Source: JBBTYZ01 sp038061595
GTDB lineage: Bacteria; Patescibacteriota; Minisyncoccia; UBA6257; GWB1-50-10
Direction: 5' to 3'
DNA length: 41,613 bases
Assembly: GCA_038061595.1 (NCBI GenBank)
Contig: JBBTYZ010000015.1
Location: 1 to 41,613, forward strand
In this document: positions 32,312-40,064 of the stretch, one piece after another
Position numbering within the stretch: the stretch's first letter is position 1
Layout of the letters: each line of letters begins with the position of its first letter
Program-made: the position numbers and the translations under genes
Notes under the pieces: generated by a model
Database searches by the model: none
Seen by the model: the letters and a program-made list of their open reading frames with translations, nothing else
What the model was told of the DNA's origin: nothing

Positions 32312-33558
32312 GTTTGAAACTTACCACGACCAATAGATGAGTAACGGACGCCGAGTTGTTTAACGTCTTCTTTCCTGAACATATTGGCTGCGTCTATGAT
32401 TATCTTATTTTTCATAGAAGAAATTAATTTTTTATATGGCGCTTCTTTGAATTCTTTTTTACCTACAGCTATAACTACCGCATCTGCGCTGGAAAAGACA
32501 TCACCAATTGAGTTTACTGTATATGCGTTATTCTCGACCAGGGGATCATAGAGCACCACTTCTGCCCCCTTTTTCTCTAGGCGTTTCATAAGAGGGGCGA
32601 CCAAGGACCCTCTCATATTTGAAGTAAATGGTTTATACGTTGCTCCTAAAAAGCCCAACTTTTTACCCTTCACGTTTTTGAAATATTTACCAATCTCTTT
32701 TTCCATGAATTTATTATGTTCGTTATTCACCGCAATGATCTGCTGCAACATTGGCAACTTAATCTTAATTTTCTTGCCTAAATTTATTAACACTTTAAAA
32801 TCTCTTTCTACGGTTCCGGCAAAGCCCAAACCCGGTAAAGTATAGGCCTTGGGCCCAACTCGTTTGTCAGACCGCAAAATCTGTCCGATATTTTCAAAAT
32901 TAACATTGAAATACTCACTAAATTTGGTAAGTTCTGAGACAAAACTCACCGTCATAGCTACGAAAATATTTGCTGCGTGTTTGGACATTTCCGCTTCTTC
33001 TAAGGTGACGCTGAATTTGGGAGAATTTATTTTATCAAAGAGACGTAAGACGCCTTTCACCACCCCTCCGTCTCCTCCTAACACAATATAATCTGGCTCA
33101 ACAAAACGCTTGAGCGCATCTCCAAATCTCAAAAATTCTGGGAAATAAATAATTTCTATTTTTTTATATTTCTTCTGCCAAATTCTCATTGTGCCTATGG
33201 GGGTTTGAGAAGAAACTACCACCACCCTAAATAGACCACTCTCCACAACTTTTCTGAAGTGCCCCCCTATGTCATTCATATCAACACCGGTGGGAATTAT
33301 ATTTACATCTTGTGCAAAAAAACAAATATCCGCTTTATTATTTGGATCGGCAATATTATTAGAGAAAAAGAGCTTGTTGCTCTCTTTAAATTTTTTTATT
33401 CCATCGGTAATTCCTGGTTCAAAAACCGGCGGCTTACCCATTTCATAATCTTCGTAAGCCTCATTACCCGCAACTAATCGCACTGTGTGACCCAACTCAC
33501 AAAGACCTATCGCATACACTTCAGCCAAGTGCCATGAGCCATAGACGGTTATCTTCAT
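32308..33558 (-). CDS. UDP-glucose/GDP-mannose dehydrogenase homologue lacking the catalytic cysteine
   Basis: A 416-residue protein with the full three-domain layout of the family: an altered N-terminal Rossmann motif (VYGSWHLAEVYAIGL), SSQTPIGTM, PEFLRFGDALKRFVEPD (140-155), SKHAANIFVAM (192-202), the central helix, and a C-terminal UDP-binding domain (LGFLGATYKPFTSNMRGS). In active dehydrogenases PGLGFGGSCFPKD holds the nucleophilic Cys; here the same place reads PGLGFAGTVERDF (242-254) with no Cys. The two-step oxidation to a uronic acid goes through a thioester on that Cys, so this enzyme should not make uronates. It may do a single two-electron oxidation, or be regulatory. It overlaps both neighbouring SDR genes by four bases. 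Confidence 0.85.
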   Translation of the reverse strand: MKITVYGSWHLAEVYAIGLCELGHTVRLVAGNEAYEDYEMGKPPVFEPGITDGIKKFKESNKLFFSNNIADPNNKADICFFAQDVNIIPTGVDMNDIGGHFRKVVESGLFRVVVVSSQTPIGTMRIWQKKYKKIEIIYFPEFLRFGDALKRFVEPDYIVLGGDGGVVKGVLRLFDKINSPKFSVTLEEAEMSKHAANIFVAMTVSFVSELTKFSEYFNVNFENIGQILRSDKRVGPKAYTLPGLGFAGTVERDFKVLINLGKKIKIKLPMLQQIIAVNNEHNKFMEKEIGKYFKNVKGKKLGFLGATYKPFTSNMRGSLVAPLMKRLEKKGAEVVLYDPLVENNAYTVNSIGDVFSSADAVVIAVGKKEFKEAPYKKLISSMKNKIIIDAANMFRKEDVKQLGVRYSSIGRGKFQT

Positions 33559-34490
33559 ATATTTGAGAATTGATTACGCTTAATTATTCGATAACCTTTT
33601 ATAAGCTCAGAGATTGCGCCCTGAATAGATACCTGTGGCTTGAAACCACTTTTTTCAATCTTTTCGTTAGAAATAATATAATTTCTTTTATCTGGGTCTT
33701 TGCCAAATTCCGATTCTATAAAAACGAAGTCTGGGACTTGTTTCTTTATTTCGGCACAAAGCTCCCTCTTGCTTAAGTTTGCATCAGAGAGACCAACATT
33801 ATAAGAATTGTTTTTCATCTTTTCAAAATTATTCATCACATGCATAAAAGCGCGCGCCACATCTCGAACATGAATATAATTTCTTTTGAAATCGGCCTCA
33901 AAAAGAACGACAAATCTATCATTCACCGCTCTGTAGACAAAATCGTTCACGAGAAGATCTAAGCGCATCCGGGGGCTAATTCCACAAACCGTTGCTAATC
34001 GAAGCGTTACCGCATTACCAGAAGCAAAAAGTTTCTTTTCGGCTTCCACTTTAAGCTGACCATACAAAGACACTGGGTTTAATGGCGATTCTTCAGTGCA
34101 AAATTCCGTACTTTTACCTATGCCATAACCACTATTAGTATTGGGGAAGATAATCTTCTGTTCCGGTTGTCGCGATGCGATTAACAACTCAATCGCCTCA
34201 AGATTAACGGTTCTTGCTGCGACCGGGTCTTTATCGCAAAGCGGGGCTCCCACAAGACAAGCAAGGGGAAATATAAACTCCTTACCTGCAATATGTTTTT
34301 CTAGCAAAGCCTTGTCCCTCGCATCACCCCGAACTATCATTAGGTTCGGTGAATTGCACACATCCAGAAGGGGGGCCTGGCCATAAATAAAACTATCCAG
34401 AACAGTAACTTCGTGCCCGGCACGCAAGAGCTCTGGAACAAGAATCGCACCAATGTATCCCGCACCACCCGTGACTAAGATTCTTGCCAT
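33555..34490 (-). CDS. NAD-dependent epimerase/dehydratase (extended SDR)
   Basis: A 311-residue SDR with VTGGAGYIGAILV, the unusual stretch FPLACLVGAPLCDKDP in place of the common HLAA motif, FPNTNSGYG at the active-site strand and catalytic YGQLK. RNYIHVRDVARAFMHV follows. The Asn-rich active-site strand instead of the common TSS/TSE pattern suggests a particular subfamily that I cannot name. It starts one base after the stop of the RmlC-like gene and overlaps the UGDH-like gene by four bases. A nucleotide-sugar role is likely. Confidence 0.82.
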   Translation of the reverse strand: MARILVTGGAGYIGAILVPELLRAGHEVTVLDSFIYGQAPLLDVCNSPNLMIVRGDARDKALLEKHIAGKEFIFPLACLVGAPLCDKDPVAARTVNLEAIELLIASRQPEQKIIFPNTNSGYGIGKSTEFCTEESPLNPVSLYGQLKVEAEKKLFASGNAVTLRLATVCGISPRMRLDLLVNDFVYRAVNDRFVVLFEADFKRNYIHVRDVARAFMHVMNNFEKMKNNSYNVGLSDANLSKRELCAEIKKQVPDFVFIESEFGKDPDKRNYIISNEKIEKSGFKPQVSIQGAISELIKGYRIIKRNQFSNI

Positions 34491-34491
34491 T

Positions 34492-35010
34492 TTACTCTAC
34501 ATACTTCCCCGCCTCATCGCGCGGAGAAAGGATTGGATTCTTGATAGGCCACTCGATATTAAACCTTGGATCATCATAGCGGTAACTTGATTGCCTCTTG
34601 GGATCATAATAATTTGACTGCAGATAATGAAATACAATATTGTCGCTCAAGGCCAGATGACCATTGCCAAACCTTGGGGGGACAAGCACTTGTAAATGGT
34701 TTTCCCCAGAAAGCGTGAAAGACTCCCATTTACCAAATTCTTTTGATGTTTCATCACAATTTACAACAACGAAATAAAATTCGCCCTGGTGACAAGAAAT
34801 AAGCTTCCAATTATCCGAGTCAGCGTGTAGGCCTCTAAGCACACCTTTTTTGGAAATGGAATAATCCTGAGTCACAAATTCCACCGGAATTCCAAGTTTC
34901 TGAAAATCAACTTTATTATAGGGTGATACATACTTACCCCGAAAATCCTCATGTACATCAGGTTTCAGGAGCAAAACACCATCCAATGTTGTCTTTTCTG
35001 CTTTAATCAC
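34492..35010 (-). CDS. RmlC-like sugar 3,5-epimerase (cupin)
   Basis: A 172-residue cupin of the dTDP-4-dehydrorhamnose 3,5-epimerase family. GVLRGLHADS has the catalytic His, FHYLQSNYYDP keeps the Tyr and YDDPRFNIEWP the Asp of the active site. The stretch after RGLH (normally a phosphate-binding Gln/Pro segment) is changed, so the nucleotide may not be dTDP. RmlC homologues DdahB and MlghB of Campylobacter act on GDP-4-keto-6-deoxy-heptoses, and the GDP-heptose genes nearby make that the leading idea (inference). The frame is open to 35061, but I choose the GTG at 35010 because the family starts VIKAEKTTLDGV and a promoter lies just upstream. Confidence 0.8.
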   Translation of the reverse strand: MIKAEKTTLDGVLLLKPDVHEDFRGKYVSPYNKVDFQKLGIPVEFVTQDYSISKKGVLRGLHADSDNWKLISCHQGEFYFVVVNCDETSKEFGKWESFTLSGENHLQVLVPPRFGNGHLALSDNIVFHYLQSNYYDPKRQSSYRYDDPRFNIEWPIKNPILSPRDEAGKYVE

Positions 35011-35016
35011 AACCCT

Positions 35017-35046
35017 ATAGTACCACGAGAAATAACCCAGTGACAA
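35017..35046 (-). promoter_or_regulatory. Promoter of the rmlC-like / heptose gene run, apparently leaderless
   Basis: Minus-strand TTGTCA (35046-35041) and TACTAT (35022-35017) are 18 bases apart. The predicted start falls at or next to the GTG at 35010, giving a leaderless message. An inverted repeat ATAACC/GGTTAT (35052-35047 and 35037-35032) surrounds the -35 box and could be an operator. The unit it would drive runs from the RmlC-like gene through hddA and hddC to the CgeB-like gene with gaps of 12 bases or fewer. Confidence 0.5.
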
Positions 35047-35100
35047 GGTTATGGAAAACACCTGTAAATATCTCCACCAACGGGGGCTTATTTATCTTAT

Positions 35101-35619
35101 TCAAATTAAATCCAGGACTTCTTCTGGACTCTGAACAATATGATCAGGCGAACAATTTGCGAGATATTTAGCCTTAAACTCATTTTTCACAAAAATCGTC
35201 TTGCATCCCACCGCCTGGCCAGCTAAAACATCCTTATCACCATCGCCAACCAATATTGACTGTGTGCAATCAATATTTAAATCTTGCGCCGCTTGTCGGA
35301 ACATCCCGGCCTTAGGTTTCCGGCAATCACAATTGTCTGCATCTACATGCGGGCAATGATACACGGCGTCTAACTCATGATCCAAAAGACGTTCCATCTC
35401 ATTATGGAGTTTATGCAATTCGACTTCAGAAAGTAACCCTTTCGAAATTTGGGGTTGATTCGTTACCACAACCACCTTGTAGCCGTGTTCTTTTGCGGCA
35501 TGGATTACACTTTTTATTCCCGGCATAAGCTCGAACCCGTCCTTGAGGAGACGATAACGCCCGAGTTCCGCACATATAACACCGTCGCGATCAAGGAAAA
35601 GCGCCTTACGCTTTTCCAT
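35101..35619 (-). CDS. gmhB: D-glycero-D-manno-heptose 1,7-bisphosphate 7-phosphatase (GmhB)
   Basis: HAD-family phosphatase of 172 residues that removes the 7-phosphate of heptose 1,7-bisphosphate. ALFLDRDGV holds the nucleophile and acid Asp pair, VVVTNQP the Thr of motif II, CRKPKAGM the Lys, and LVGDGDKDVLAG the metal-binding Asp residues. The zinc loop CPHVDADNCDC (Cys-x-His ... Cys-x-Cys) is specific for GmhB and its relatives. The frame reaches back to 35652, but the ATG at 35619 gives the normal family start; it overlaps the preceding gene by 14 bases. Histidinol-phosphate phosphatase is the main alternative, but the heptose genes nearby argue for GmhB. Confidence 0.9.
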   Translation of the reverse strand: MEKRKALFLDRDGVICAELGRYRLLKDGFELMPGIKSVIHAAKEHGYKVVVVTNQPQISKGLLSEVELHKLHNEMERLLDHELDAVYHCPHVDADNCDCRKPKAGMFRQAAQDLNIDCTQSILVGDGDKDVLAGQAVGCKTIFVKNEFKAKYLANCSPDHIVQSPEEVLDLI

Positions 35620-36652
35620 ATATTTTGTTGATATCCCTAAGATGAGCAGCAAAATATTCTTTGTGTCTCTTGATTATTACGTTCTCCGATTCCATCAACT
35701 TTTCCAAAAACTTCACTGGATCTTTTTCGGTTATAGCATTGATTTCCGCCCACACCTCATGTCCGTGCATATATCCTTCGATCTCTGTCAAAAAATCATT
35801 TTTATAGACATTACGAGCGCCCCACACCCCACGATCTTGTCGATTCACTGCATCACCAACATGGACATACATATCGTTGTTAAAAAGCACTTTCTGAAAT
35901 ACGAAAGAATGGAAAATATCATCCATCCGTTCCGCAAAAGGCCACATGAGCGCGAGTGGAAAGATAAATTTTGCATACACCGTATTCTGAGTGTTATACG
36001 GCGACCAAACATTTTTTAGGCAATAATTTTTTTCTCTGATTGACTCAAGGGGTAGACGCTTGGGGTAAACCAGACGGGTTCTAGCATCAATATCTGGGTC
36101 ACCTAGGGAAATTCCTTGAAAAAGACCAATCTCTTGAGGTTGAATAGCATCTTTTATTGCCCTAACCTCTGTAGCATCTTGCCACAAAAATGGCATGGGA
36201 AAACCACGTGGATACATTTCTATAGGGGCCGGAGCGGTCTTCAGATAGTTATGCCAGGGAGCAGGCACAACCTCTTTTGTAACTTCGACTACTTGATTTA
36301 CTGGTCTCGTAAGAACATTGTGCCAACTTTCAAAATAATCGGGGTCGGGAATGTTGTCATCATCAATAGTAAGAATAAAATCCGGATTAAGCTCTAAGGC
36401 ACGCAGAAATGCGGCGTTTCTTCGTCTCTGACTTTTCCAACCAATAAGACTGCTTATCTCAAAACGCTCTTGGTTTTTGGGTGATAAATACTCAATCTTA
36501 CATTTGAATTTCTTGTCATCAAATGGCTTTGAGGTTGTGTCTCCGGCAATAACAAATACAACCTCTGAAAATTTACTTTTTGCCGCCAATGAATCGTAAG
36601 GCAGGTATCCCTCCTCTCCGTTTATGGTTGTAGAAACAATTACTAATTTCAT
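35606..36652 (-). CDS. GT-A-like glycosyltransferase with a DDDN motif (STELLO/GT75-like)
   Basis: A 348-residue protein. Near the N-terminus KLVIVSTTINGEE is followed by GWKSQRRRNAAFLRALELNP and FILTIDDDNIPDPDYF, a DxD-type metal site preceded by the Arg-rich helix seen in STELLO and in the reversibly glycosylated polypeptide/mutase group (GT75). A later region has LALMWPFAERMDDIFHSFVFQ. Family members bind nucleotide sugars; some are mutases rather than transferases. The exact reaction here is unknown. It is probably cytoplasmic, without a signal peptide. The gene overlaps gmhB by 14 bases, so the two should be expressed together, linking it loosely to heptose. Confidence 0.6.
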   Translation of the reverse strand: MKLVIVSTTINGEEGYLPYDSLAAKSKFSEVVFVIAGDTTSKPFDDKKFKCKIEYLSPKNQERFEISSLIGWKSQRRRNAAFLRALELNPDFILTIDDDNIPDPDYFESWHNVLTRPVNQVVEVTKEVVPAPWHNYLKTAPAPIEMYPRGFPMPFLWQDATEVRAIKDAIQPQEIGLFQGISLGDPDIDARTRLVYPKRLPLESIREKNYCLKNVWSPYNTQNTVYAKFIFPLALMWPFAERMDDIFHSFVFQKVLFNNDMYVHVGDAVNRQDRGVWGARNVYKNDFLTEIEGYMHGHEVWAEINAITEKDPVKFLEKLMESENVIIKRHKEYFAAHLRDINKIYGKA

Positions 36653-36671
36653 ATAGATTTACAATGTTGTT

Positions 36672-37628
36672 TTATATTCTTCCTTTTTCCTTCATGTCCG
36701 ATTCAATCCAATTATACAGTTCTTTTATTCCTTCTTGAAGAGAAACGCTTGGCTTCCAATTAGAATTGAACTCTTTCTCAACAACGTTCTCCGGGCCAAG
36801 TTTTCGTTCAATGCCCCTTGGCGCATCAAGTTTGTGCTTCCTATTAAACTTTATTCCGGCAGCAGCTTCAACCGCATCAACCAACTGATTTATAGTTACA
36901 AATTCCCCACTCCCGAGACGCACCGGTTCTGTAATCTCGCTTTCTGTTAATTTGCGTATTCCATCCACCGCGTCTCTCACAAACATAAAGCTTCTAACCT
37001 GCGTACCGTCTCCCCAAATTTCGAGATCAAGATTCCCGGAAGATTTAGCGATAACCGCCTTGCGACAGAGTGCGGCAGGAGCCCTCTCTCTACCACCCTC
37101 GTAGGCATCGTGTGGCCCATATATATTCTGGAGACGGCCAATCCTAGTAGGCAATCCGAAATCTTCACGAAAATATTTACAAAGTTTTTCGCTGAAAAGT
37201 TTTTCCCAAACATGGCCGTCCTCAATAACGTCTGTTAGGGCCTTGCCCTCTTGGGGGACTTCGGCCACAGAAACTGCATTTGAAGAAGAATAGAAATACC
37301 GTCCCACTTTTGCCGCTCGCGCAGCCATAAGAAGGTGGGTATTAATTAGAACAGAAAGCATGGTTAGGGCTTTCTGTTTCTCAATAAAGTTAACCCCGCC
37401 GATTTCAGCGGCCAAATTATATACCCCATCAACGCCCTCCATCGCCTTTTCACAACTCTCTTTAAGAGTGAGGTTTAAGGAGATGTTTTCCGCTTCCTTG
37501 TGGAGTTGTTTCCATTCGGAAAGTCCCCGCTTCCCAACAGCACGCACTCGAAAACCATCACTTAAAAGACTTCCTACTAAATGGCCACCAATAAGCCCGC
37601 TTCCGCCCGCAACTAATATTCTTTTCAT
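36672..37628 (-). CDS. GDP-mannose 3,5-epimerase homologue with replaced catalytic residues
   Basis: A 318-residue extended SDR that follows GDP-mannose 3,5-epimerase (GME) along most of its length: NLAAEIGGVNFIEKQKAL, ALTMLSVLINTHLL, NIYGPHDAYEGGRERAPAAL and WGDGTQVRSFMF. Yet three acid/base residues of plant GME are changed. The Cys of SSACxY (C145) is Ala118 in SSSNAV. The SDR Tyr (Y174) is His139 in GHVWEK. Lys217 of GGREK is Arg182. Only the SDR Lys (K143 here) is kept. Normal 3,5-epimerase activity is therefore unlikely; it may catalyse another step or only bind its sugar. It lies between a sugar C-methyltransferase and a DDDN-type transferase gene. Confidence 0.85.
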   Translation of the reverse strand: MKRILVAGGSGLIGGHLVGSLLSDGFRVRAVGKRGLSEWKQLHKEAENISLNLTLKESCEKAMEGVDGVYNLAAEIGGVNFIEKQKALTMLSVLINTHLLMAARAAKVGRYFYSSSNAVSVAEVPQEGKALTDVIEDGHVWEKLFSEKLCKYFREDFGLPTRIGRLQNIYGPHDAYEGGRERAPAALCRKAVIAKSSGNLDLEIWGDGTQVRSFMFVRDAVDGIRKLTESEITEPVRLGSGEFVTINQLVDAVEAAAGIKFNRKHKLDAPRGIERKLGPENVVEKEFNSNWKPSVSLQEGIKELYNWIESDMKEKGRI

Positions 37629-37657
37629 AATTTGTGATTTATTTATTGTTCAACGCA

Positions 37658-38935
37658 CTAAGTTTCGTAAATCTTAAATTCCGGCATGGGTACGATAAAT
37701 TTTCCGCCATTTTTAAAAAATTCTTTTTCACGTTCTCTGAATTCTGGAAGAAAATGCCAGGCTAAAACAAAGTAATAATCGGGTTTTTGACTCCGCGATT
37801 GTATCTCTGACACGACGGGAATTTTGGTACTCACTGTTATCTTGCCCCACTTCAATGAGTTTCTATCGGCAATCGCTTCGATCAATTCTGGTTTTAATCC
37901 GTAAAACTGCAGAGTCGTATTCCCTTTAGTAGACGCCGCATAGCCGTGAACCTTCTTACCACTAGCTATCTCTTGCTTTATGAAAGACACAACCCTCTCC
38001 TTTGTTTCAATGGTTCTTTTGGCAAATCTCTCATAAATATCTTTGTCGTCTAAACCGAGTGATTTTTCTTTTTCGCGTACCGCTAAAACTCTTTGCTTCG
38101 CACCATCATAAACACTCAAGTTCTTGCCCAATCCTTTTTTTCTGACATATATCCGAACACTGCCTTCATTAATGTGCTCCCTCATTTCTAAATCGAAAAC
38201 CTCAAGTCCGTGACGGGCGAGCAAGTTCTCAAGAGCCATCAATGAGTAGTATTCAAGGTGCTCATGACAAATGCCATCAACCGCGTTCTGCCCGAGGAAA
38301 GACGGCAGATACATCATTTGGATAACAAGAATCCCGTCATCATCTAAACACTTCACGATATCACTAACGAAAATATTAGGGTTATCCAGGTCATAAAACA
38401 TCGCAATCGCAGTAATGCTCTTGGCCTTGGCATTGCCAAACTCTTTCTCCCAAGAGTTGTGGTTAAAAAAATCAACTATTATTTTAGTAGTCCCCTTTTT
38501 GCCTTCTTCTTCTAGGTTTTTCGCTGGCTCAAAACCAACTGTTTTCAACCCAGGAATTTTATAACCACGTAGAAGCGTGCCATCATTTGCACCTATATCT
38601 ATAACCAAATCGCCACTTTTCAAACCGACAATTTCGGAAACCTTGTTTGCTATCCCATTTAACTCATCCGTCATCGTCTGGTTAATCCCTGACTTATACC
38701 AATAATTTCTATACATAACCTCTCCAGAAACGGTATGTCTGAGCTGAAGCAAACCGCAACCGCCATCTTTTTGATTGCACAAAACCAATTCTAAGGGCGC
38801 CTCAGTGCCCTGATATTCTTGCCCCGGATCCAAAAAATCCGAAACATATAGATTACCGAGTGAAAAAATCTGAGTCAGATTTTTAAAACCACAAGAGCGG
38901 CATGACTCAATAACACGAATCATTGGATTTGACAT
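37658..38935 (-). CDS. Sugar C-methyltransferase (TylC3/NovU type)
   Basis: A 425-residue protein with the three-part layout of NDP-sugar C-methyltransferases: an N-terminal zinc-binding region with CRSCG (12-16) and a second Cys pair near residues 53-60, a central SAM domain with VIDIGANDGTLL, and a C-terminal Methyltransf_14-type domain (KKVHGYAASTKGNTTLQFYG). The catalytic motif CHEHLEYYS is present. These enzymes add a methyl group to a carbon, usually C3, of a 4-keto-6-deoxy nucleotide sugar. The two GMD-type dehydratases just upstream could supply a GDP-4-keto-6-deoxy sugar. The start may be this ATG or the one four codons later. Confidence 0.88.
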   Translation of the reverse strand: MSNPMIRVIESCRSCGFKNLTQIFSLGNLYVSDFLDPGQEYQGTEAPLELVLCNQKDGGCGLLQLRHTVSGEVMYRNYWYKSGINQTMTDELNGIANKVSEIVGLKSGDLVIDIGANDGTLLRGYKIPGLKTVGFEPAKNLEEEGKKGTTKIIVDFFNHNSWEKEFGNAKAKSITAIAMFYDLDNPNIFVSDIVKCLDDDGILVIQMMYLPSFLGQNAVDGICHEHLEYYSLMALENLLARHGLEVFDLEMREHINEGSVRIYVRKKGLGKNLSVYDGAKQRVLAVREKEKSLGLDDKDIYERFAKRTIETKERVVSFIKQEIASGKKVHGYAASTKGNTTLQFYGLKPELIEAIADRNSLKWGKITVSTKIPVVSEIQSRSQKPDYYFVLAWHFLPEFREREKEFFKNGGKFIVPMPEFKIYET

Positions 38936-38950
38936 AGCTTTAACAAATTA

Positions 38951-40009
38951 TCAATTCTGGAACTTACCGTCAACTCCGACAAGTTTTAGGTCGCTCTCTA
39001 ACATTAGCTTAACGAGCTCTTTAAATCTGACTTTGGGTTCCCACCCCAATATTTGTTTGGCCTTAGAATAATCCCCTTGCAAAACATCCACTTCGGCCGG
39101 ACGAAAATACATTGGATTTATCTTAAAAATCGTCTTGCCACTTTTTTTATCAATGCCTTTTTCGTTCACACCATGCCCGTCCCAAATCAAATCAATGCCC
39201 ACCAAACGACACGCCTCTTCAATAAATTCGCGAACCGAATGAGTTTCGTTCGTAGCCAACACATAATCGTCCGGTTTATCTTTCTGCACCATTAGCCACA
39301 TGCCATAGACATAATCCTTGGCATAACCCCAATCTCTTTTTGCGTCAATATTGCCGACATGAACGATGTCTAACTTTCCGGCAACAATATTAGCTAAACC
39401 CAACGTGATTTTCCGAGTAACAAAATTTTCGCCACGCCTTGGCGATTCATGATTGAAAAGAATGCCGTTCGAAACGTGCAGTCCATAACTCTCGCGATAA
39501 TTAACCGCTGCCCAATAAGCGTAAACCTTAGAAACTCCGTAAGGACTTCTCGGGTGGAAGGGAGTTGTCTCCTTCTGAGGCGTTTCTTTGACCAACCCAA
39601 ACATTTCAGAACTTGAAGCTTGGTAAAAACGCGTCTCGGAGTTATCGTGACGAATTGCCTCTAGAAGACGGGTTGTTGAGAGAGCAACAGCGTTGCCAGT
39701 AAATTCGGGAATATCAAAACTAATCCGAACATGGCTTTGAGCGCCGAGATGATATACCTCATCAGGCTTCAAATCACGAATGATCCGATGAAGAGAACCG
39801 GAGTCGGTTAGATCACCGTAGTGAAGGGTAATCAAATTCTTCTTGCCGTGCATATCGGGGAAAAGATGTTCGATTCGCTCGCGATTAAAAGTGCTCACAC
39901 GCCGTACTAAACCATGAACCTCATAGCCCTTCTGAAGCAAAAGCTCCGCTAAATAAGAACCGTCTTGACCGGTTATGCCAGTGATAAATGCTCTTTTTTG
40001 TTTTCCCAT
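38951..40009 (-). CDS. gmd: GDP-mannose 4,6-dehydratase
   Basis: Converts GDP-mannose, or possibly GDP-heptose, to the 4-keto-6-deoxy form. It has 352 residues and a full set of GMD motifs: ITGITGQDGSYLAE, YHLGAQSHVRISFD, ASSSEMFG (Ser-Ser-Glu at 133-135), YGVSK (157-161), NHESPRRGENFVTRKI, NIDAKRDWGYAKDYV and FRPAEVD. The family motif with Thr is here Ser133, a mild change seen in other members. It follows the GMD-like paralogue by 55 bases and precedes the C-methyltransferase by 15. DmhA/DdahA-type GDP-heptose dehydratases belong to the same family, so the substrate is open. Confidence 0.92.
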   Translation of the reverse strand: MGKQKRAFITGITGQDGSYLAELLLQKGYEVHGLVRRVSTFNRERIEHLFPDMHGKKNLITLHYGDLTDSGSLHRIIRDLKPDEVYHLGAQSHVRISFDIPEFTGNAVALSTTRLLEAIRHDNSETRFYQASSSEMFGLVKETPQKETTPFHPRSPYGVSKVYAYWAAVNYRESYGLHVSNGILFNHESPRRGENFVTRKITLGLANIVAGKLDIVHVGNIDAKRDWGYAKDYVYGMWLMVQKDKPDDYVLATNETHSVREFIEEACRLVGIDLIWDGHGVNEKGIDKKSGKTIFKINPMYFRPAEVDVLQGDYSKAKQILGWEPKVRFKELVKLMLESDLKLVGVDGKFQN

Positions 40010-40064
40010 GACAGATATAGCTAATTATTGAATAGAACCTATAAAAAACAAGCAGGGTTTAATT

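Noticed and set aside
32308..33558. Loss of the dehydrogenase Cys motif through a frameshift
   Set aside because: The residues before and after (PGLGFAG and the following helix) stay in the same frame and match the family, so this is a substitution and not a shift.
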